Positions 58,250 to 64,000 of a DNA stretch of 64,000 nt are shown here, piece after piece. The notes beneath the pieces are model-generated. The model had not been told where the DNA came from. It made no database searches and worked only from the letters and a program-made list of their open reading frames with translations. Numbering within the stretch: position 1 is the first letter of the stretch; each line of letters opens with the position of its first letter. Where the stretch lies: contig NZ_CP038273.1 in NCBI RefSeq assembly GCF_004571175.1, positions 3,038,001 through 3,102,000 on the forward strand, read 5' to 3'. Origin of the DNA: Legionella israelensis (GTDB lineage Bacteria; Pseudomonadota; Gammaproteobacteria; Legionellales; Legionellaceae). Position numbers and translations under genes: made by a program.

Positions 58250-59274
58250 TGCGACCCAATCAACATGGCTTTAAAATGCCAGCAGAATGGCATCATCATA
58301 CACGCTGTTGGATGGCTTGGCCCTGTCATTTGCAAACCTGGGCAGCTATCGGTTTGGAGTCGGCTCGAAAGGCCTATGCAAATGTTGCTTCAGCGATTGC
58401 TCAATATGAACCTGTTTGGATGATTGTAAATCCAGAAGATTTAGAAAATGCCAAAAAGTATTGTAAAAATACTGTCCAGTATTTTCCACTCCCCATCAAC
58501 GATTCCTGGATGCGGGACGCAGGACCTACTTTTTTAATCGATGAAAAGAATAAACTGGCAGGAGTAGATTGGATATATAATGCCTGGGGGGAAAATTACT
58601 CCGATTATCACCTTGATCAACAAATTGCCAGGGCTGTTATAAAAGAAAGTCAGGCAGATTATTTTCGTGCTCCTTTAGTGATGGAAGGCGGGTCTTTTCA
58701 TGTGGATGGTGAAGGGACGTTATTAACTACTCGCGAATGCTTGTTGAATAAAAATCGAAATTCTCAGTTATCACAGACTGAAATTGAACAATATTTATCA
58801 GATTATTTAAGTGTAAGTAAAATCATTTGGCTGAATAAGGGCTTAATAGGTGACGACACCAATGGACATGTGGATGAGATTGCCTGTTTTCTTGCGCCAG
58901 GAAAGGTTCTCTGTTTAATCACAGAGGATAAGACAGATCCTAATTACGAGATATTGCAAGAAAATTTAAATATATTAAAGTCAGCAAGAGATGCCAATGA
59001 TCGTTCCCTGGAAGTTTATACTATTCAACAACCGCCAGCTACTTATCTGAAAGGTGAGCGTTTAACGCTTTCCTACATCAATTTTTATCACGCCAATAAA
59101 GGCTTGGTCATTCCTGAGTTTGGTTACAAGGACTTTGATCAAGCGGCACTCGAGTTTTTCAGTGCATTTTATCCTGAATATAAGATTACTCAGATCAATG
59201 CATTGGATATTTTTGCTGGCGGTGGAGGAATCCATTGCATCACTCAACAGCAGCCAGCGGTCAAAATATCTTAG
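58249..59274 (+). CDS. aguA: Agmatine deiminase
   Basis: A 341-residue enzyme of the guanidino-group-modifying superfamily that forms N-carbamoylputrescine. The substrate segment [10 protein letters not shown], the [12 protein letters not shown] histidine motif and the catalytic Cys330 in [13 protein letters not shown] are intact. Last gene of the putrescine operon. A short palindrome GCCAC-AGT-GTGGC lies just after the stop. Confidence 0.95.
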   Translation: MRPNQHGFKMPAEWHHHTRCWMAWPCHLQTWAAIGLESARKAYANVASAIAQYEPVWMIVNPEDLENAKKYCKNTVQYFPLPINDSWMRDAGPTFLIDEKNKLAGVDWIYNAWGENYSDYHLDQQIARAVIKESQADYFRAPLVMEGGSFHVDGEGTLLTTRECLLNKNRNSQLSQTEIEQYLSDYLSVSKIIWLNKGLIGDDTNGHVDEIACFLAPGKVLCLITEDKTDPNYEILQENLNILKSARDANDRSLEVYTIQQPPATYLKGERLTLSYINFYHANKGLVIPEFGYKDFDQAALEFFSAFYPEYKITQINALDIFAGGGGIHCITQQQPAVKIS

Positions 59275-59289
59275 ATGCCACAGTGTGGC

Positions 59290-60972
59290 CTAATGTTTAT
59301 AAGGTGTCATTTTAAAAGGGTTTGGGTATTCTTTCTTCGGCTCATCCTGTGGCGTTAAATCCTGCTGTTGTTGAGCTTTCTTTTCTTTTTCCTGCGGTAG
59401 CTCTGATGCTGCCAATGCTTGTTGTTCCCGAGGGTTAGAAATATTGGTCATGACAGGGGTAGCGTCAACACCAAATCGCTCAAGGTGACGCAACATCATA
59501 ATCATCGTGATATGAGGGATAGGTGCATTTATCGGGATTGCTGTAAGCGCGTTATTTATGAGATATTGTTGTTTTGGCGGTAAATTTTTGTTGAATTGAT
59601 AGAGCTGATCACGCGTAATTTTTTTTGCATTATTACCATGTAAAAACTCAGTAACCTTTCTGTAAGAGTGAGAGGGTACTACTGTAGGTACAGGAGTAAC
59701 CGATGGCCTTCTGGACAGGGCAGGAGAAGGTGAGTCCATTAAACTTTCAGGATTCTCCAATCTTTGCCGGACTATTGAGAGGGCGGCTTGAACCTGGTTT
59801 AGCTGATTGTTAATCAGAGTCTTATATTCATTAATCTGTTTTCCGCGTTCTTCCAATGAATCTGATTTTTTATCATAATGTTCGCGCTCAAACTCCATGT
59901 TCTCAATGACCATTTTTTTAACGCTGACATCCGCGCCCTTGGATTTTTGATATTCCTCTGCTGCTTCTTTTTTATCATCCTGGCTTAAAGTATGAATATC
60001 CTGATCAGCGTTGATGAGGTAGTACTGACCTTCATGTTCTACGATTTTCTTATCTCGTTTCAGAACAAAATCAGCCTTTGTCAGAGAATTTGTCAATTCT
60101 CCGTTTGCGTCAAATAAGTGCTTTTTATATTGAGATACATCTAACAAATCCGTCAGAAAAGCTTCTCTGAAATGTAGTCCATCCAGCTCGTGCAGGGCTG
60201 TTTTAACCTCTTTTTCTTTTCCTTCTGCTATCAACGTCGTAATTTGATTCGTTTTTTTGCTAATTTCTGTGGCGATCTTGTCAAGTTCACCCTGAAGTTT
60301 AGTGATAGCCTCGTTTTTTGCACGATCTTGCTCTTGAGTAAGCGGAAGAGGGGCAGCAATGGCCAAATCAGCTTCCAATTGAGAAAACTCAGTTTCCAGA
60401 TCGGATAAGACTTGATTATAAATATCATGTTTAGTTTGCAGATCAGACAGTTGTAGCTGATGCTCTTCCAGATCTTTTGCTAAATCCTCCTCATCTTTTT
60501 CATACAATTTCTGCTCTTCCTGCAAGTATTTAAGTTCCGCTTCATAAGCCTCAAGAATGTCGTTGACAGCCTGATCATATGCAGAGCTTGATTTGGCTTC
60601 TGAGTGAGGAGTCTGATGCAGACGTTTATCGAGTTGCTCCATGATTTCTTCATTGACTGCTTGAGCCTTGGCTTCTCGATAAGCCAACAAACTGAGAAGC
60701 AAAAAGGCTAAGAGCCTGCGATGGAAAAGTTGCTCATCCTGAATTTCTATCCGACGTTCCTCTTGAATTGCCGCAATAAGGGCTAATTCAGCACCGATTT
60801 CGGCTTTTACCGTTTCTCCTGCTGGAGAATTTAAAAATTTAATCACATCTTCTGCATTCCTCAAACCAAAACGACCCAGAGTGACTGTGGATGTCCAATT
60901 GGAAAGCTGTTCTGCACTGAGTTGAACTTGTTTTTTGGAGGCTGTCTTTAATTGAAGAACTTCTTGAGCCAT
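59290..60972 (-). CDS. Large coiled-coil protein, 560 aa, candidate Dot/Icm effector
   Basis: I do not recognise a family. The protein is rich in Glu, Gln, Lys and Leu, with coiled coil over about residues 125-260 and 360-415, a Ser/Pro-rich linker near 420-440 (SPSPALSRRPSVTPVPTVVP) and a charged Gln/Lys-rich tail. No signal peptide. It follows pilE by about 80 bases on the same strand, but a TATAAT-rich stretch upstream suggests its own promoter. The effector idea is by composition only. Confidence 0.55.
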   Translation of the reverse strand: MAQEVLQLKTASKKQVQLSAEQLSNWTSTVTLGRFGLRNAEDVIKFLNSPAGETVKAEIGAELALIAAIQEERRIEIQDEQLFHRRLLAFLLLSLLAYREAKAQAVNEEIMEQLDKRLHQTPHSEAKSSSAYDQAVNDILEAYEAELKYLQEEQKLYEKDEEDLAKDLEEHQLQLSDLQTKHDIYNQVLSDLETEFSQLEADLAIAAPLPLTQEQDRAKNEAITKLQGELDKIATEISKKTNQITTLIAEGKEKEVKTALHELDGLHFREAFLTDLLDVSQYKKHLFDANGELTNSLTKADFVLKRDKKIVEHEGQYYLINADQDIHTLSQDDKKEAAEEYQKSKGADVSVKKMVIENMEFEREHYDKKSDSLEERGKQINEYKTLINNQLNQVQAALSIVRQRLENPESLMDSPSPALSRRPSVTPVPTVVPSHSYRKVTEFLHGNNAKKITRDQLYQFNKNLPPKQQYLINNALTAIPINAPIPHITMIMMLRHLERFGVDATPVMTNISNPREQQALAASELPQEKEKKAQQQQDLTPQDEPKKEYPNPFKMTPYKH

Positions 60973-61053
60973 ATGATTTGCCTTTTATAATGCCTTTTAT
61001 TTATTATAAAGGATCTGGGTTGTTTAATCTAGTTTCATATTGTGCCAATATTA

Positions 61054-61485
61054 TCACCAACATTGCTCTGCGGTTCCGGTAGGCGCGCCTGACGGTCCAT
61101 TGGCAATGCCTTTAACACCCTGGTTATTCAATGTTAAGGTCTGACAGCGAGTATCATTGGTTGCCTGAGCATTTCGAGGAACAGCCTGAAGAGTATAGGT
61201 ATTTGCAGTAGCGTTAATGACCAAGGTGTACCAACCTTCAGGAGATAAGTTATCGGCAGCAACATCGGTTGGATTTCCTGTTCCTATCGTCGCTGTCTGA
61301 TAGGTGTTTTCTTCAGAATAATAACGTTCCATACGACTGGCCAGATCAAGCAACGCTGCTTGGCCGTCACTGCGCCTTGCCCGCGTGATATATTCTCGAT
61401 AAGCAGGGTAAGCAATGCTGACGAGAATACCGGCAATAACCATGACAATCAATAGTTCAATGAGAGAAAATCCTTTCGTTTTCAT
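61054..61485 (-). CDS. pilE: Type IV major-pilin-like protein PilE
   Basis: A 143-residue type IVa pilin. The short leader MKTKG is followed by FSLIELLIVMVIAGILVSIA with Glu5 of the mature protein, the prepilin peptidase site. A C-terminal Cys pair (near residues 113 and 142) defines the usual disulfide loop. It would be under PilR control, but the PilQ secretin encoded here is broken. Confidence 0.92.
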   Translation of the reverse strand: MKTKGFSLIELLIVMVIAGILVSIAYPAYREYITRARRSDGQAALLDLASRMERYYSEENTYQTATIGTGNPTDVAADNLSPEGWYTLVINATANTYTLQAVPRNAQATNDTRCQTLTLNNQGVKGIANGPSGAPTGTAEQCW

Positions 61486-61720
61486 AAAAGTTATCCTTTA
61501 ATTATTAAATTATATTAAGCGTTGCGGACATATTTTTCAATTCAAGTTTTTCTTTACATCCGTTGACGATCTCTGGTGGTCTAAGGAGAAGTATGTCTTA
61601 TACAATAAAGTGCTGGATAATGTGGGTCCAGGTTTGCTATTTTTTTAATAGATGGATATTTTTCTTTGTAAGAGAGCTTCTGCGCATGTTAATATGTATG
61701 AAAAATAAACAAGGTAAGTG

Positions 61721-62608
61721 ATGACAAGTTATTGTGGATACATTGCTCTGGTCGGCCGACCAAATGTCGGGAAATCAACCCTGCTCAATCGCATTTTACA
61801 GCAAAAACTGAGCATTACTTCTAAAAAACCTCAAACCACAAGACATAACATTATTGGTGTTCATACGGATGAAGCCTACCAATATGTGTATGTTGATACA
61901 CCAGGTATTCATCAGCATGCCAGAAAAGCCATGAACCGCATAATGAACAAATCGGCGATCAGCACCTTAAAAGATGTGGATGTGATTGTCTTTATTGTGG
62001 AAGGCACGCATTGGACAGAAGAAGACGAATATGTCTTGCGCTTGATTAAGCAATCCGATGCTCCTTGTTTTCTGGCGATAAATAAAGTGGATAAAATCGC
62101 TGATAAATCTCAATTATTGCCTTTCCTGGACAGAATGCAACAATGTCACGACTTTCATGCAATTATTCCAATATCGGCTAAAACAGGCATCCAGGTGGAT
62201 AAATTGCAGGAACAATTAAAAGTCTATTTGCCTGAGGGGCCGCATTTTTTTGCTGAGGATCAGTTTACTGACCGTCCTGTTAAATTTCTTTGCGCTGAAT
62301 TGTTGCGTGAAAAAATCTTTCGTCTTTGCGGCCAGGAATTACCGTATTCCACAACCGTTGATATTGAATCTTTTAAAGATGAAGGGGATTTGATACGAAT
62401 CCATGCTTTAATTCTGGTCGATAAGGCTAATCACAAGCGTATGATTATCGGTGATAAAGGTCAGAAGCTGAAAGACATAGCAACTAGTGCCCGCCTAGAT
62501 ATGGAAAAACTACTGGACAAAAAAGTTTTTCTACAATGCTGGTGTAAAGTGAAATCAGGGTGGACTGAGGATAAAGGGATGCTGAAACAGTTAGGGTTTG
62601 ATCATTAG
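61721..62608 (+). CDS. era: GTPase Era
   Basis: A 295-residue ribosome-assembly GTPase with GRPNVGKST (G1), DTPGIH (G3), NKVDK (G4) and a C-terminal KH domain (MIIGDKGQKLKDIATSAR). I prefer the ATG at 61721 to the GTG one codon earlier. Two bases separate it from recO. Confidence 0.96.
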   Translation: MTSYCGYIALVGRPNVGKSTLLNRILQQKLSITSKKPQTTRHNIIGVHTDEAYQYVYVDTPGIHQHARKAMNRIMNKSAISTLKDVDVIVFIVEGTHWTEEDEYVLRLIKQSDAPCFLAINKVDKIADKSQLLPFLDRMQQCHDFHAIIPISAKTGIQVDKLQEQLKVYLPEGPHFFAEDQFTDRPVKFLCAELLREKIFRLCGQELPYSTTVDIESFKDEGDLIRIHALILVDKANHKRMIIGDKGQKLKDIATSARLDMEKLLDKKVFLQCWCKVKSGWTEDKGMLKQLGFDH

Positions 62609-62610
62609 CA

Positions 62611-63282
62611 ATGCTTAACGGATGGCTTCTTTTTAAACGCGCATCAGGCGATAGCAGTGTGCAGGCCACTTTCTTTACACGTGAGCAGGGCGTGATTTCT
62701 TGCCTTTGCAAAGGATGGCGAGCAGCAAAGAAGAAATCCATACTACAAGCGTTTGTGCCATTATGGCTGTCTATTGATGAGCGTAGAGAATGGTATTATG
62801 CCCGCCGCATTGAATTCTCAGGCCCAATTCTGGAATTACAAGGTCAAGCTTTATTTTCCGGGCTTTATGTTAATGAGTTGCTTTATCATGCCTTAAAACC
62901 TTTAGATCCTGCTATAAAGCTTTATGACGCCTATCAGCAAACATTGATGTCATTAACTTGTATTCAGGATAAAATGGCTTTAGAGGCCGTGTTAAGGCGA
63001 TTTGAATGGATACTACTGGAAGCTTGTGGTTATGCTGTCTCTTTTGCTGAAGAAGCTGGTACGCTAAAAGCCATAAAACCAGGATCTTTTTATCAATATG
63101 TCGCAGGAGAAGGATTTTACCCTGCTGCCCAAGGTATTGATGGGAGTTATCTTTTGGCGTTAGCGGAAAATAACTTAGAGTGTGCTGAGACGCTAAGAAT
63201 TGCTAAATATATTATGCGTAAGGCGATTTCTCATTTGTTTGATGGCCGGGAAATTAAGTCTCGAGCCTTGTTTCAATCATAG
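62611..63282 (+). CDS. recO: DNA repair protein RecO
   Basis: A 223-residue RecF-pathway mediator with an N-terminal OB fold (GWLLFKRASGDSSVQATFFT) and a helical C-terminal half (LRRFEWILLEACGYAVSF). The order era-recO-pdxJ is conserved in gammaproteobacteria. Confidence 0.93.
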   Translation: MLNGWLLFKRASGDSSVQATFFTREQGVISCLCKGWRAAKKKSILQAFVPLWLSIDERREWYYARRIEFSGPILELQGQALFSGLYVNELLYHALKPLDPAIKLYDAYQQTLMSLTCIQDKMALEAVLRRFEWILLEACGYAVSFAEEAGTLKAIKPGSFYQYVAGEGFYPAAQGIDGSYLLALAENNLECAETLRIAKYIMRKAISHLFDGREIKSRALFQS

Positions 63283-63327
63283 GTAGACTTTTATTGACAT
63301 TTGTTCCATTGTTGGCTGGGTGAAAAC

Positions 63328-64000
63328 ATGAAAGAGATTTTACTGGGTGTAAATATTGATCATATTGCAACGCTGCGACAGGCTCGAGGCACAAAGTATC
63401 CTGATCCTGTACAGGCAGCCATTGAAGCCGAAGAGGCCGGTGCTGATGGTATTACTTTACATATGCGTGAAGATCTTCGCCATATCCAGCCTCGTGATGT
63501 AAGATTGATTAAAGCAATATTACAAACACGTATGAACCTGGAATTAGCGGCAACAAATGCTATGCTTGAATTTGCAGAAGATATAAAACCTGAGCATAGT
63601 TGTCTGGTTCCTGAAAAACGAGAGGAATTAACGACAGAAGGTGGTCTGGATGTGATAACTCATCGAGAGAGCATCAGAAAAGCAGTTCAACGTTTGCAGG
63701 CCATTGGGAGTGAAGTCTCATTGTTTATTGATCCTGAGATAGAACAGATCGATGCGGCTAAAGAGGTTGGAGCGCCTGTTATTGAACTTCATACCGGTTG
63801 TTATGCTGAAGCGTCCACTACTGAAGAGCGTAACAAGGAATTACAACGTTTAAAAAATGCGGCGGAATACGCTCATGCTCAAAAATTAATTGTCAACGCA
63901 GGACATGGCTTGCATTATCATAATGTAAAACCCATAGCTGCAATATCGGTGTTTCATGAATTGAACATTGGCCATTCTATTATCGCGCGGGCATTGTTCA
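63328..64000 (+). CDS. pdxJ: Pyridoxine 5'-phosphate synthase, 3' end outside window
   Basis: The frame begins at the ATG at 63328 and is open to the last base. It encodes [36 protein letters not shown] and, near the end, the [12 protein letters not shown] motif of PdxJ, which condenses aminoacetone phosphate with deoxyxylulose phosphate. About 224 of roughly 245 residues are present. Confidence 0.95.
   Translation, partial: MKEILLGVNIDHIATLRQARGTKYPDPVQAAIEAEEAGADGITLHMREDLRHIQPRDVRLIKAILQTRMNLELAATNAMLEFAEDIKPEHSCLVPEKREELTTEGGLDVITHRESIRKAVQRLQAIGSEVSLFIDPEIEQIDAAKEVGAPVIELHTGCYAEASTTEERNKELQRLKNAAEYAHAQKLIVNAGHGLHYHNVKPIAAISVFHELNIGHSIIARALF

Noticed and set aside
1-64000. CRISPR arrays, tRNA or rRNA genes, prophage
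   Set aside because: No regularly spaced direct repeats, no cloverleaf or ribosomal sequence and no phage structural genes were seen; the mobile DNA consists of three IS elements and small repeats.

Overview
The window looks like a chromosomal stretch of a Legionella-type gammaproteobacterium. It is AT-rich. It carries large unrecognised coiled-coil, ankyrin and E-rich-tailed proteins of the kind Legionella exports through Dot/Icm. Two promoters carry PmrA-type boxes, and the housekeeping blocks (pilMNOPQ-aroK-aroB, ribF-ileS-lspA, era-recO-pdxJ, trpDC) match that group. Species cannot be told from the sequence alone.

Layout. 1-8.9 kb: an accessory region with a DUF5996 gene, a DUF2267 gene, an IS3-family element that has inserted into the 3' end of a Pat-type acetyltransferase gene, a candidate effector, an RNA 2',3'-cyclic phosphodiesterase and a second candidate effector. 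9.2-12.1 kb: an ankyrin-repeat candidate effector gene split at its fifth codon by an IS256-family element that is itself frameshifted. 12.1-12.5 kb: an intergenic region with two perfect DnaA boxes. 12.5-32.9 kb: one very tightly packed minus-strand operon of flagellum-derived type III secretion genes. 33-35.2 kb: trpC, trpD and a small gene. 35.4-46 kb: type IV pilus genes (pilS, pilR, pilMNO, remnants of pilP and pilQ), mrcA and a coiled-coil candidate effector. 46-49.6 kb: aroK, aroB, a DamX-like SPOR protein and a UspA protein. 50-55 kb: ribF, ileS, lspA and a KDPG-aldolase-like gene. 55.5-59.3 kb: a three-gene arginine-to-putrescine pathway. 59.3-61.5 kb: a coiled-coil protein and a type IV pilin. 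61.7-64 kb: era, recO and the start of pdxJ.

The most interesting object is the 20-kb operon. In transcription order it reads fliQ-fliR-flhB-flhA-flgF-flgG-flgA-flgH-flgI-flgB-flgC-fliE-fliF-(140-aa protein)-fliH-fliI-fliJ-fliK-flgD-flgE-(FliM/SctQ-like)-fliN-fliP-(TPR protein). It encodes an export gate, ATPase complex, MS ring, rod, P and L rings and hook. I see no flagellin, filament cap, hook-filament junction, FliG, FliO, motor or chemotaxis gene. FliF lacks the cytoplasmic tail that holds FliG, and a 140-residue protein sits where fliG belongs. By gene content it resembles a non-rotating, flagellum-derived secretion conduit. In this genome it is decaying: fliR carries a 250-bp structured insert, the 140-aa gene an IS, fliH a frameshift, and flgD and fliP each an in-frame TAG.

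Decay is not confined to that operon. A deletion fuses the first third of pilP to the secretin half of pilQ, which should abolish type IV pilus export. An IS caps the pat gene, and small structured repeats (MITE-like) sit beside pilR, ribF and pilM. Together these suggest a lineage losing surface appendages and acquiring small mobile repeats.
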